DNA of 64,000 nt, from the NCBI GenBank assembly GCA_018894105.1, contig CM032123.1, forward strand, positions 2,977,001 to 3,041,000, in the 5' to 3' direction. The position numbers were made by a program, and so were the translations under genes. The stretch is from Jacaranda mimosifolia. Taxonomy: Eukaryota > Streptophyta > Magnoliopsida > Lamiales > Bignoniaceae. Shown in pieces: positions 46,888 through 59,285 of this stretch. The notes beneath the pieces were generated by a model that saw nothing but the letters and a program-made list of their open reading frames with translations, had not been told where the DNA came from and made no database searches. Positions within the stretch are counted from its first letter, which is position 1; every line of letters starts with the position of its first letter.

Positions 46888-49800
46888 TTATATCATGGAA
46901 GGCAAGCAGGCTGCCTGTCCTATCCAGCTGAATGACCTGTGGTGGTGCTTGTGCTTTCGTGTGAAGCTAAGCCCAATCATTTCTTTCAGGGCATGAAGCG
47001 GCTCCTTAAAACCAACCAATTTAGCAACAATGGCCGCACTTTCTTTGATATGTTCCATGTTTGTGGTGTCTGTCCAAAGCAGCCGGCATAGTTTAATCCT
47101 TCTCTGCTTCTTTTTAAGGTCAATGCCCCACTTTCTGTATAGCACCTTCCGTTCTCTTCCTGAAAATTTCTTGAGCATCTGTCTGCTAAGCATCTCTCTT
47201 TCCCGATTGAGGGCCTTAACACTGTTAGCAAGCTGGGAAGAGGTTAAAAACTTATAGGAAACTAGAGTGTACCAGACCAAAAATTAGCTAAATTAGCAAA
47301 AGAGGAGAAATGAGAGGAGTTTACCTTGAGGCCTCTATGGGGAACTGATCATCTTTCACGACTCTATTCCCTTGTAGTTTTTCCTTGAGAAACAATAATC
47401 GTCTTAACTCCAACTCCAAGTAAACAGTATCCGATGGATCCCCTTTAAACAGTAGGAAAAAGTAGGTCCTATAGACCAAAGGAATGTTGCAAGTATCCCA
47501 AAGTTCAATTATCTCTTTCTTCTGCCTCTCTAATTCGGCATACCAATCTGATGTAGATGGCATTTTATCCTGATCTTTATCACAGCCACCGTCTGCAGCT
47601 TTTTCTGCATTCTTGGCTGTTCTTATGTCCTCCAGGCCCTGCCGGCAATGTTCCCTCATAAGTTCTCTTTAAGAATTTGATGCTAAAGAAATGTTTGTGA
47701 AGGGTTAAACCTTACCAAGACATCCTCAAAATGCTTCACTGACTCGGGCTTGATCATTTCTTTGAGTTCTTCTTCCACACATGATTCCTGCTGCTTAATC
47801 TTACAGTTTTCACCTAATGTCTTGATTCTTTCTTCTTTTTCATTATGGGAATCTTCTGCATGCAGGTTTTCCTTATTTGTCTCCGGCTCTGCATTTGAAA
47901 GCTTCCCTTGACTATCTGCTTTGTTCTCCGATATCTTTTCGATTTCTTCAAATGTTGTCTGAATTTCTTCACTGCTTCTGCTCCTTGATGCATTGACAGT
48001 GGGATCAAATATATCTTCGTCGGACGAACAAGGGGATCTGCCTACATGATATATTGAACACAAAAATTAACACAAGTACATAATCTTGGAAAAGCACAAC
48101 TGCTGAACCAGTAATAGTATAAACCTGAATTGTTATCTCCCATATATGGCGAAGAGGCACTTGCAACCATATTTCCCTCGGTGAAATCAAACTCTATGCA
48201 CTGAACTTCCTCGCAGTTATCTTCAAACTTATCATAAGCTTCTTGAGCAATCCTCAGCCAGCCGGGATCAGGAGATTGGGGACCAAAATATTTATCAATA
48301 TACAGCCTAGGAGTTGTGTTATCCGATAAAAACTGATCTTCACAATTCTCGGGGAACTGATCTTCAAGCCTGATGGAGTCGAAACGTTTACATCTACCAT
48401 AATAATGAGATGTTATGGATGAAATATCAGAGTATAGAGTATCAGTCATTTCTGATGTTTCAGAAGGTGAATATTCATCTGTCCATGAACCTTTGTCAAC
48501 GCCATGCAAATCAACCTGAAGAGTAAAAAAAATGTGAGAATCAGCTTTTGTGGACCGTTTGATGGGCTAAAACTTCATATCTTAGGGAAAAAATTCCATA
48601 CAAACCGAAGATTTTGATGATCGATATCCTCCTCCCGGCTGTACAAGTTCCTCAATACGGGATTGAGCTAGGTCACGTTGATGAGTTACTTGCCTTATCT
48701 CTTCATGCAACTGCAAAATTTCCAAGAGGTGATGTTTATTAAAGATTATGTATATATGATACTAAATAGCTTCTTTTTCTTTCAAAATCACCTTTCCAAT
48801 AACAAGTTCTTTCTCTTTCAGAGCTGATTTAAAATCATGTGAGGCAGCAAGTTGACTCAAGTTCCTCAGCTCATTCTCCAGTCTGGTTATTTCTCTCCGC
48901 AGCTGCCTCACTAGAGCTTTCTCTGACACGACGATATTGACTTGTGCGTTGGTACTTATTTGCTTGGCACAATTAGCGAATAGGAGTGTGCTTTTTGATT
49001 GCTCAACATGACTGTGAGCCGGGCTCATAGTGCATATAATGGCCGTCCTGGCATTACCTCCCAACGAGTTCTGAAGTATCCGTGTCAGCTTAGAGTCTCT
49101 GAATGGAATATGTCCATTTCTTCCTTTGCTGGATCAAAAACACGATTAAAGGTGATAAATCAGCCCATTTCAAACTCTAAAGGTGGTTGGAAAGAATGAG
49201 GAGAAGTACCTTAATTTGCGAATAACTGTCCCAAGAGTTAGCAAACTGCGATTTATGTGGCACCCTTCTTTGAGTCTCATCCCAGCCGCCATTGTCTGAG
49301 AAGAACGTTCGCTCCCTGCAAGATCAACAAAATTCTGTGTCCAAAAAACATGATACCATTTAGTCTCTTCACCGTGTTATCTCTATATCTTCTATATTTC
49401 CTTGTAAAAATGTTTAGTACCACTGTAGCTGTTAGAGTGCTTGAATTTTCTACCCCGAAGTACTCATGGGCTTCGCTTTCAACAGTCTGCAGGAGCATCC
49501 ATGATAACAAAAATCAGCAGAAAGTATAATGACTTCCCTGTCTTTGTATGCATATAAAGAAGCTGGCTCAAGAAGTGTACCAGGCAAAGAACTTGATGAG
49601 ATCTAGAACTCATTTCATTAAGAGAAGTTTCTCCTGTTCTCCTTTGAGCTGCATAAATCCATTGCCACTAAGAGTAAATCTTGGTGTTATTCTGAATAAA
49701 AGCATAATTTCTAGTATGTTTCTATCTAACCTTCACACATGGATAGCAGCCCTTTTAGATGGCCGGCGTCCCTCAACGTCACCTCTGTAAGTTTCTCAAC

Positions 49801-50664
49801 TACAGCCCCTCTCTGAAACCGAAAACAACATAGAAAAACGGCTAAAAATCACTGTTTATTTAGTTAAGAGTTTGAAGTTATTTATAAGTTCAAGCTTTAC
49901 CTCTGGATCATCCAGAAGTCTAAGTGGGGTACCATCTAAGCTGAGAAGGTCCTTGACTACTTCATTGTAAATCTCCATGGCAGAAAACTTTAACACGAAT
50001 TCTCTTTCTCGATGCTAAATTTATCAAACTATGTTGTTAGAAAACTCAGAAACGGCAAATAATGAATAAAAAACGGCAGCATCACAAAAAAATACCTTAT
50101 CTATGTAGTCATATATATCTGCAACTGCATATTCCGTAATTCCAGACATGGTGTATGTTTTACCACTGCTCGTCTGTCCATACGTGAAAATACTCGCTGG
50201 AGAGGAAATACAGTCATGATCAAGCTTATATATTCATGAAAGTACATCATTGGAAGAATATACCAAAGGTTACTCACAATTTATTCCACTCAATACTGTA
50301 AGAGCAATCTTTTTAGCAGCTTCCTCATAAACTTGCCTTGTAGGACAGTCAGGCCCGAATACTCTGCCTGAGCTCAATAAAATTTTTAAGCAAGGAAAAC
50401 AAAAATGGAGAGAAGAGAACATAAGAATCCTCCACAAAATGGCTTACCAAATGCATAGGCAGTTGGAGACAACGACCGTTCTTGGAGACTATTCGTGAAT
50501 ATAAGGGTCGTTTTGTTGATGCATTCCCAATCTGAGACATCGTTTCTTGCAAGTTCTTTCTCATTGAGAGGCCTCAATCTAACTGAAACAAAGATTTTCT
50601 CCTCTGGTGCATTTGAATCTTGACCGTCCCATTCAACAGACAACTCCCCACCGATCGACCCCAT
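46888..50664 (-). CDS. Kinesin-7 family motor protein (plant KIN-7, NACK-related)
   Basis: Fourteen coding exons on the minus strand: 50448-50664, 50278-50367, 50096-50196, 49901-50014, 49731-49812, 49581-49648, 49421-49486, 49210-49334, 48792-49128, 48606-48710, 48125-48515, 47711-48041, 47325-47666, 46888-47221. They join with GT-AG introns into 900 residues without a break. The N-terminal motor (about 22-345) has [15 protein letters not shown]-loop GQTSSGKT (109-116), switch I SSRSH and switch II DLAGSE. A coiled-coil neck follows, then an acidic linker, then the plant-specific C-terminal domain (DUF3490) with [10 protein letters not shown] and [15 protein letters not shown]-type kinesins drive cell-plate expansion through a MAP-kinase cascade; relatives closer to this one (At4g38950/At2g21300 type) are less studied. 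The paralogue is not fixed. Confidence 0.93.
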
Positions 50665-51231
50665 CTCTTATTTGTCCTCCCTCTATTTCTTTTCCCAACC
50701 AAGAGCACTTGAAGAGCTTTGACAAGCTGTCAGGGCCAACAAATAAAAGACTGCATATGGAATTTTCTGAAACAACAAAGGTTTGCAGATCGCCCTAAAA
50801 GTCTTTTCTCCTGCAAAAGTAAGGCTACATTTGTTTAGCTTTTCCCACAACATTTTCAAACTCTCAAAACATACCAAACGCAATGGCACATTCCCCATTC
50901 CCACTACCCAAAATACTAAAAAGACTGTCCAAGATACCCAAACATAGCGGCAAAATTTTCCACAATTCATCCAAAACACAAACATAGCCTAAGATTTTAT
51001 AGTTTCACATGATGGCTTGGACAGACAAAGTCCAAGAGTGGTTCGAAAACATCAAAAACTAGCCCAAGAATTGCTCCCTCGGTCCAAATATGATCTTCTT
51101 TTCAAATATTTCTGACCCTTGAATCTATCATTCAAAAACAAAACATCATAGTACCAACATTCCGCTGGTACTATGAAGCTACCTCCAAAGCTAATGAATA
51201 TTTTTGCAGATTGCTCCAGATATTGCCACCC

Positions 51232-51266
<35 letters not shown>

Positions 51267-51660
51267 CATATATCATCCATCAAATTTTTCATCATGCAAA
51301 ATGGATGGTCCCAACATTAACCTTTCCCGGACAAAAATGAACATTGACACGAAATTTCACATATAACTGACAAGAAAAGATTGATGCTCACAGAAATCGA
51401 CGGAACAAGGCAGTAAAAATCATTATTGAAAATTATGAACAAATTTACATACCTTATTAAAAATGCAGAACCCACAAAGAATATATATATATTTTTAATG
51501 CAAAGTGTAAGAAATCAAGAATGCCAACTGCAAGCTGAAAGGAGAATTGGAGGAGCATTGAAGAAGAACGAGAAGGGGATGAAGGGTGGTATATGGATAT
51601 GGTTGTGAAAGAGGAGACTGGTAAAAGCGTTAATCAAGGCAAAACCGGAGATTCTGAGAG
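50665..51660 (-). promoter_or_regulatory. Inferred kinesin 5' UTR with one intron
   Basis: Minus-strand reading suggests a leader exon at about 51453-51650 (CT-rich, ending AATAAG before GTATGT), an intron 50811-51452 closing with TTTTGCAG, and a second leader exon 50665-50810 running into the ATG. The splice signals are good but no transcript evidence is available. The intron carries a Tourist-like MITE and a TA microsatellite (about 51233-51255). Confidence 0.45.
50823..50989. mobile_element. Tourist-like MITE, 167 bp, in the kinesin leader intron
   Basis: The ends are GGCTACATTTGT and CACAAACATAGCC, flanked on both sides by TAA (50820-50822 and 50990-50992). This is a clean PIF/Harbinger-type insertion. 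It starts 12 bp from the inferred 3' splice site of the 5'-UTR intron. Confidence 0.75.
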
Positions 51661-51718
51661 TCCAATGAAGATATCTACATGTGTGAGGAGACAGGGAAGT
51701 TTGTAATAAGCCGCCAAT

Positions 51719-51729
51719 ACCAACGGCTC
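51719..51729. promoter_or_regulatory. MSA-like mitotic element upstream of the kinesin
   Basis: The plus strand reads ACCAACGGCTC, matching the AACGG core and most of the mitosis-specific activator consensus (YCYAACGGYYA) bound by MYB3R factors. It lies about 60-70 bp upstream of the inferred transcription start. NACK-type kinesins are known to be G2/M-regulated through MSA sites. One site only, so modest confidence. Confidence 0.4.
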
Positions 51730-51860
51730 AAACCGAATTTTCGCTACAAGGTCAAGTGAAAAGCGTATGTTAATAGAATCGCATGGTTCAGCTCCTAGGT
51801 TTCACGCTTTTGTAGAAAGCGTGTGCCCTCGGAAACACCTTGGTGTGCGACAGGAACTAA

Positions 51861-52429
51861 TGCTATAAAAATGGAACAAAATAATTGGTCAATTAAATGT
51901 TAAATAACATTTTTGTACTGAAAAGACGTCTCTTGACGAGTGAGCGATGAGAAAGTTTATCAAGTATCTTAAGACCTTGACTTTTTCGATATGAAAAAAT
52001 CAGTTATCATCATAATCTTCAATTGAGATAAAATTGTCGTTTCAACTATCTCAAATTCTTCGATATAGAATAAGATTAGGTATTATAATAGCTTACAGTA
52101 ATACAATGCCATCGTTTCTACATGGTGCCAGTGACAATGATATAAATCTATCATCAAATATAAAATTCAGCCGAATTGTGATATTGATCTGCCAACTTAT
52201 ATTCAGATGTGGTATTTTATCCTAAAAATTTATTTCATATGATAAGAGACGGGAATAATATAAACTATTTTAAAGTCCTGAATTTTTTAATAAAAAATAA
52301 GATCAGATTTCATCAACATATATCAAGACTTCATTAATATCCAAATGTATTATAACTTCAGAATTTTGACCCTTGCATATATGTATAATGTTAGTATCTC
52401 TACACATATGAGAGGATGCATTGGCAAAG
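51861..52429. other. Intergenic DNA left of the tandem duplication
   Basis: No gene or element recognised. The sequence shared with the right-hand copy of the duplication begins near 52430. Confidence 0.4.
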
Positions 52430-55400
52430 ATCATTTAATTTAGAGAGAAATGAGAAAGAATAGGAGTTTCAAGAGTTGCTAGCAGAAATTGTTTGCCAAA
52501 TATATTTACTTAAAAGGGCTGGCATCCTAATTATTGGATGTTTGCTGTAATCATATTTATATTTTCACCAGTAGGTTTGTTGGCCTAAATTAAAAATTAT
52601 TACATCATGATTATTTTAATTACTATAAGAAAATTGGTTATTTAAATTGTAATAAACAAAGATTTGTTGGTGCTGTCATCATAAATTTTTTTATATAACT
52701 ATTATTTGCTTTAAAAAAGTTCCTCCTCATACCAACAACGGTCTTGATGTGCTTAGGGAGAAGGATGGTCTATTATAGTTCTATTATTAAAAAATATTTC
52801 TTTACGCTCTAGGATTCTTGTATTTTTAACGGATCAGATTTGATCCAAAATTTAATTATAAAGGAACATGTTATATCTCAATTTTATTATTATTTTTATA
52901 TATGAACACGTAATTGAGATCAATTGAATTCGAACCTTATATCTTATATATATGATAATGACATCACTCGATTAATTGGTTGAACAATCCTAATAATCTT
53001 TTTTTAATTATGCACATGTGTACGAAGAGTTTGTTAAGATTTGAATTTTACGTCACATATATAAGTGTAATGACGATGTCATTCAACAAAACAATCATAC
53101 AAATTTAAGTATCAGAAATTTATGTTGAGCACTTCTACCAATTTTAAATCTCTCTTATTTTCAGATAAAAAATTCAAACTTCATCCACTCGTAAAATTAG
53201 AGGGAGAGAAAAAAAACTACTGAATAAAGTAGACATAGGTAACCCCAAATAAAATCTATTAGACAACTGATTTGGTCACAACAATTTAAAAGAAAAACTT
53301 TATAATAGGATGTCTTGGGATCCCATGCCAAATGGCCTCCTAGACTTTGAAAGATTATTCACAAAGTTTGGTGATAAAATTAGAGATCTTGTGAAAAGTT
53401 CAACTATTCTTTTACGCATAACCCTCAACTTTAACAAGGAGAAAATGAATAAAAAGCACAATCTAATCCACCAACTTAATTATTTCTAAGAGGTCGCTTT
53501 CTACGTTTGCATGTGACAAAATCAACAAGGCTTCAACTTTATAAAGTTTGGTGACTTTTCCAAATTTCCTTAAATTTGTTTTCTATGTTTACGTTCTATT
53601 GCATTTCATTTTCTTTGCATTTTTTATCAAGTATATATGCTTTTTGTCTAGAGGAAAAAAGCGATCAATCAAAGGATACTCACCTATTTTTATTTATTTA
53701 GTGATTTATATCATATGCAGAAATTTATTAAAATTTAAATTTTAAATTTCACTTATATAATGGAGAGCAATGTCGTCTAAGTCAATTAATTACTCAATAA
53801 AAAGTAATTTATTTATTGCATCCATGTCCTGCATTGAGTCCATTCATCGATATGCATGTGAATTTGAATTGAACTTTGAAACACGTAATTCTACATTTTT
53901 CTATAAATCCTGATACCCTAAAGAGACTCTTATCTTAAGATATCATACATTATAATTTGTTTTTTAAATTAAATAATATATCTAGTTTATGGCCTATTAA
54001 AAGTAGAAGGCACTCTGGTGGAATCTTCACAGACAAAAAAGGATTGCAATCCATTTGATAATGATTGAGTTATATTATTTTTTATATCCAAACCGAGGAA
54101 TCCCTTAAATATGATGCAAAATAGATCTTGTTTTATCTTTGATTTGAAATTTCTCTATGAAAAATACGAATCGGAGTTTGAAGAGGGGGGGGGGGGGGGA
54201 AGGAGAGTCTGACCCGCAACAGATAGAAGAAGATTTATTCAATCACATAGTTTGGGCTCTTAGAATTGAAGCCCTTGGGGCTTTCAATTTGGTTGTATCG
54301 AAAGATCCAATGAATTGAGATTTTCCTATTGGTCCAAGTCATTTTAGGGCAAGCAGATCATTTATGATGGAGATGATGAGCTTCAAGAGAATGATTCAGA
54401 ATTCTTGTAGAGTGGAACCATACAATACCAGACACAATATAGATCTTCCAAAGAACAAGGTTTTTTTTAAATAAGCCAATTCATTTGTACCCTGCAGATT
54501 CGCTCTTTTTCCTATTCAAATATTAGCCCCCGGCTTTGTATTTTCATTATTTATTTTTTATAAGCTAGTTAAAAAAAATAATGACTAGATTTTATAATGT
54601 AGCAAATGGATCATTTACTTCCAAACCAGACACTAATATATACAATCAAATGAGTCGTATGGACCTAAAAAATTAGTAGAATAATGAATTCCAAATTGTC
54701 AACCACCTGTCACACTTAAAATTTATTTAAAAAAAAAACAAAAAAAAAAAGAAAGAAAGAAAGAAAGAAAGGGAACAATTAATTCAATAAGGTGATAATC
54801 CATCACAAGCCTTTTCTAAAGTCCAAAGACATAGTTATAATTAAGAGAATAATGATACCCACTAAGCTCAATTAACCCATTATAGATAAAACAAAATAAA
54901 AAAGAATCTTCAAATCCCAGATAAATTAAAGTTCCAGTCTTTTCTTACCTGTCTATGTCCCCACCATTACATGATTCCAATGTTCCATATGACAGCCAGA
55001 AAAATTCAAGGAATAAAATTATTAAAAAAAAAAAAATGAATACGAGAAAGAAGAAGAGTAACAATGGGAAAGGAATTTAGAGAGAGAAGCAGAGAGCAGA
55101 GTCCTTTTCCTGTCTTCCTCTGTCCTGGGAGATCCTAATTTAACCAAGAAAACAGGCATACTACCAAATCCACTCACCATAAATTTCCTAATTTGAGAAA
55201 GGTTATCTTAAAGCTTTGTTGCCCACTAGATTTAGGAACCACAAGTGTTTGTCTGTTTCGTTGTTAAACCCAAGAACTGTAAAATTCCTTTGCTTTCAAG
55301 GTCTCAAACTGTTGATGTTCATTGGAAGCCCTAGTTTGGGGACCTTGGAGCTTCAATTTTCGTCCACTGTTACAAATTTTTGAGAGTTGAAGCACTGATT

Positions 55401-55961
55401 TAGAGGTACCCTTTGTTCTCGATTTTGTTTTCCCCATATTCAATTAAGCAAATACCCTCTTGCAAAAATTTCGAATTTAGCCGGCATTTCGGATTCAAAA
55501 CCCTAAAACAGGCTAAGTTACAGGGTAAAACCGAAATATGACGACTCGAGGGAGCAGATCGGAGAAGGTGAAGAGAATATTCCAGCAATTCGATGCGAAT
55601 CGAGACAGGGGTTTGAACCGGGACGAGATGGCGGCTCTGGTGGTGGCCGTGAACCCTCGGGTTAAATTCAGTGACGAGCAAATTAGTGCAATTCTCGACG
55701 AGGTTTTCCTGATATATGGAGAATTCATCGACGGTGAAAAAGGCCTCACCTTTGACGGCCTCCTCCGCACTTATGACGATGGAGCTGGTGACGTGGACCG
55801 AGATTTTGATGCCCTTGGCCTCGAGCTTAAACCATTGAAGAATAAGAATGGAATTTCACAAGCATCCGAAGAGGCGGCCTCGTCTTCGTCCGTCGCAGAT
55901 GAGCGTGTAGTGGAACCCCCTAAGAGGCAGCCCACTGCTGCCTGGGCTGCTTCCCCTAACC
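52430..55961 (+). repeat. Tandem segmental duplication, left copy (3.5 kb)
   Basis: Co-linear with 55968-61967 except for a 2.4-kb transposon present only in the right copy and small indels. Shared landmarks in order: 'agagagaaatgag' start, SINE-like pieces (about 52850-53110), the ycf2-derived plastid insertion, the (GAAA)n microsatellite (54751-54771), the leader and the first 146 codons of the EF-hand/TPR gene. The right edge falls inside that gene. Confidence 0.9.
53997..54520 (+). pseudogene. ycf2: Plastid-derived (NUPT) ycf2 3'-part fragment, left copy
   Basis: Nuclear copy of DNA from the C-terminal coding part of plastid ycf2, decayed by stops and frameshifts. It keeps recognisable parts such as the equivalent of LFNHIVWA and, near the end, 'ctgcagattcgctctttttcctattcaaa'. 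A run of 15 G (54185-54199) has expanded inside it where the right copy has 'ggggaggggg'. It is present in both duplicated copies, so the plastid insertion came before the duplication. Confidence 0.8.
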
Positions 55962-56047
55962 CTATGAATCGTTTAATTTTGAGAGAAATGAGAAGAGGAG
56001 TTTCAAGATTTGTCAGCAGAAATTATTTAGCAAATATGTTTGGGTAA
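55538..56047 (+). pseudogene. Truncated 5' copy of the EF-hand/TPR gene (chimeric frame)
   Basis: The first 146 codons match the full gene at 61544 closely. At the duplication junction (about 55961) the frame runs on into unrelated sequence for 23 codons (PMNRLILREM...YLANMFG) and stops, giving 169 residues. All TPRs and the zinc finger are lost. The EF-hand loop at residues 19-30 reads DANRDRGLNRDE: the position-6 glycine, needed for a normal Ca2+ loop, is arginine here and glycine in the full copy. The 5' flank was duplicated with it, so it could be transcribed. Most likely a pseudogene; a small EF-hand-like product is possible. Confidence 0.85.
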
Positions 56048-56883
56048 AAGGGCTGGCATCCCAATTATTCACACTTCAGTTGGAGCAGAGCTCATCTCCA
56101 CAGGGATGTTTGCTGTAATCATATATATATATATATATATATTGATATTTTCAACTTCATCAATAGGTTTGTTGGCCTAAATTAAAAACTATTACATCAT
56201 GATTATTTTAATTACTGTAAGAAAATTAGTTAATTAAATTGTAATGAACAAAGATTTGTTGGTGCAGTCATCATAACAATTTTTTTATATAACTATTATT
56301 TGCTGCAAAAAAGTTCCTCCTCATACCAACGAGGGTCATGATGTCCTTAGGGAGAAGGATAGTCTATTATACTTCTATTATTAAAAAATATTTCTCTACG
56401 CTCTAGGATTTACGTATTTTTAACTGGTCAGATTTGATCCAAAATTCAATTATAAAAGAATATGTTATATCTCAATTTTATTATTATTTTTAATTGAGAT
56501 TAATTGAATTCGAACCTTATACCTTATATGTGTGATAATGATGTCACTCAACTAATTGGCTGAACAATCTTAGTGATCTTCTTTTAATTATGCACATGTG
56601 TACAAAAAGTTTGTTAAGGTTCGAATTTTGGACGCCACATATATAAGTGTGAGGACGATGTCATTCAACTAATTGGTCACTGAACAACAATCATACAAAT
56701 TTAAGTATCATAAATTTATACTGAGCACTTCTACCAATTTTAATTCGCTCCTATTTTCAGATAAATTTCAAACTTCATCTACTCGTAAAATTAGAGGGAA
56801 GGAAAAAAACTATTGAATAAAGTAGACATAAGTGACCCCAAATCAAATCTATTAGACAACTGATTTGGTCACAATAATTTAAA

Positions 56884-59285
56884 GGAATAATTACAGAAAC
56901 TACCCATGAGGTTTGTGGCAATAACAGAAATTGCCCCTCTGGTTTGAGAAATTATAAAATACATCCCCTAAGGTTTATTGCCGTCTAACAACAAGATCCT
57001 GCCATTAGTCAAACTGACGGAATATGCCGACGTCATCATTGAATTTTTTCAAAAGTTTGATTTTACCCTTTTAGTTGACTGTTTCGGCCTGTTGATTATT
57101 TTTTGGGACCAAAATGCCCTTGCATTATTTTGGGCATGTGCCCATGTATGTGGAGATGTAATTGTAACATAATAAACATACACGGGGATCAAAGTAACAA
57201 ACTAAAATAATGCTTAATCTTGTTGTTTGAAATATAATTTAGTAATTAATTAATGTAATTAACCCAATTAATTAATTAATTTTTAATTAACTAATCATAT
57301 TTTTTAAAAATTATTTAATTAACTAATTTTTTTTTAATTTTTTATGCCAGACATTTATGAAATTAAAAGATTACAATCAACCCCTTCAGATTGCTTGAAC
57401 TTTTCATATAGCCCCTTGTATATTTAGTTATGTGATATATAAAACCTTCAGTATCTTAAAAAGCTGCAAACACATTCCTCATGTAGTAATATAAACATTC
57501 CAAAAGCATCAAGTAATGCACCTCAAATCAAACCAAATCAACATTACAATAAACCTGCATTTTGACTTACAGTAAATAAGTAGAACATTCAGTTTTTCAA
57601 AATACAGAAGATAGAATCACTATAGCAAAATAATTGTTTACAAGCTGCACAAAATATATTGGGTTGGTTCTTCCCATGGAAGTGACAAAAATATTAGTTA
57701 GTTTCAATACATAAATAAGAACATTTTTCAGCCTATAGTAGCCCCTCCATCACCAGCAGCAACAATAACTCCATCATTATCAAATGCGTGCCTACACCAC
57801 ATACTGACAGGAATTTTCATAAGCCACTAATGAGCTGTAGGTTTTACCTCTTTTATTTTGTACATAGCAAAGTTGTACTCTTGCACATTTTAGGCTTTTG
57901 TAGCAATCCAGAAATATTTTCTCAATAATACCCCAGAGAATTGAAGTATAAAATTTGAATATATGTGCCTGCAACACTTTCTATTAATCGAATGAGACAC
58001 CAATTCAGTAATTTCTCCACTAGGCCCTACAGAAAAATATTACAACTAACACCCTGAGTAAATAAAAATACTTATACAAAGTACCTTAAAACAATTTGTT
58101 GCATTGCTTAAAAGTCATATTCAATTGACATCAAAACTCAAAACATTACAGTTAGCCCCCTGCCCACTAAAAATGATTACAAAAAGAACCCTAAACATTT
58201 TCCAATTGACTAAAATCTCATATTCAACTAACATCACACTTTAAAACATTACAATTAACCACATGTGTAATAAAATATGTTACAAAAAGAACATTAAAGT
58301 ATTTCATACATTATTGCACAAAATAAATATTACAGTAAAATTTTACAATTACCCCCCTATGAACTCAGAATCATTATATAAACATCCATTAACATCCTCA
58401 GACATTGCACTGCACTCAAGTTCAACAAGTATGTAACTATAGAATATAACAAATAATAGCCTATGTCCTAAAAACTATAACTAAAAGAACCTTAAATATT
58501 TTTCAGAAATAATGCAATTTAAAGCAACAACGGTGCATTTTGTCCGTCTGTTATAAAATTTCAGGGTATATCTGGACTATAATTCCGGGTAAAACTAGAT
58601 TTTTGTAGTCCAAAATTTTGGATTTTTGTAAATATATCCAAATCAAACAAAATAATTACCTACATTCATCAAATCATCATACCAAAATCATATTTAAAAC
58701 AAAACCCGACCATAATGCATTCTTACACAATCCTAGATATATTAATCACAACAATAATGCAAAAAGAGCTGATTTTTACACATTGTATGAAGATTCTAAA
58801 CAAAATAAACCAAAAAAAGTGAAAAATCGAATGGGATGTTATCTTTACCACCCATTTCACTCAAACCCATCACTCCACTGCCCGATAAGAACAAAATTCA
58901 ACGACCATGATGCTCGGCCTTCCTCACGCTACCAACAAACAAGGATTTCGATAGGCAATCGACGGTGGTGGCCCCTTATGCAACACGCCCGTGCTGAAGA
59001 AAGATGGGGAAGGCAAATGGGTTTTCGCACGAAATGAAGATCTTTTGCCTTTTTTTCTCTTTTTTTTTTCCCATAGGGTATTCTTGTCTTTTTATTTTAC
59101 ATATATTTAGTTCTTTTTTCTTTTTTTTTAAATGAAATAACTGAAGGGTAAAACAGTCTTTTAACAATTTTCATCATGATTTTTGAACTGCAGTTTTCGG
59201 GAAGGAGTTTTCTGTAATTTCTCAAATTAGAGGGGTAGTTTCTTTTATTCCCCCAAACCTCATGGGTAGTTTATGTGGTTATCCC
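56884..59285. mobile_element. Mutator-like element, 2.4 kb, with 9-bp target duplication
   Basis: Flanked by the exact 9-bp direct repeat TAATTTAAA (56875-56883 and 59286-59294). The empty site is visible in the left duplication copy near 53283. The ends are inverted repeats of about 85 bp: 'aaactacccatgaggttt' and 'tttgagaaatta' occur at matching distances from both ends. The interior has no recognisable transposase. It contains repeated 'attacaattaaccccc'-like words that echo the TIR, and a 139-codon frame (58618-59037) without family resemblance. Non-autonomous. Confidence 0.88.

Noticed and set aside
47716..48041. Alternative 3' end of kinesin exon 12 at GTAAGG
   Set aside because: That donor leaves a phase that no AG acceptor before exon 13 can continue; the donor five bases further on (GTTTAA) keeps the frame.
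58618..59037. 139-codon frame inside the 2.4-kb Mutator-like element as a transposase or captured gene
   Set aside because: No motif of a transposase or known gene; His/Asn/Lys-rich low-complexity composition.
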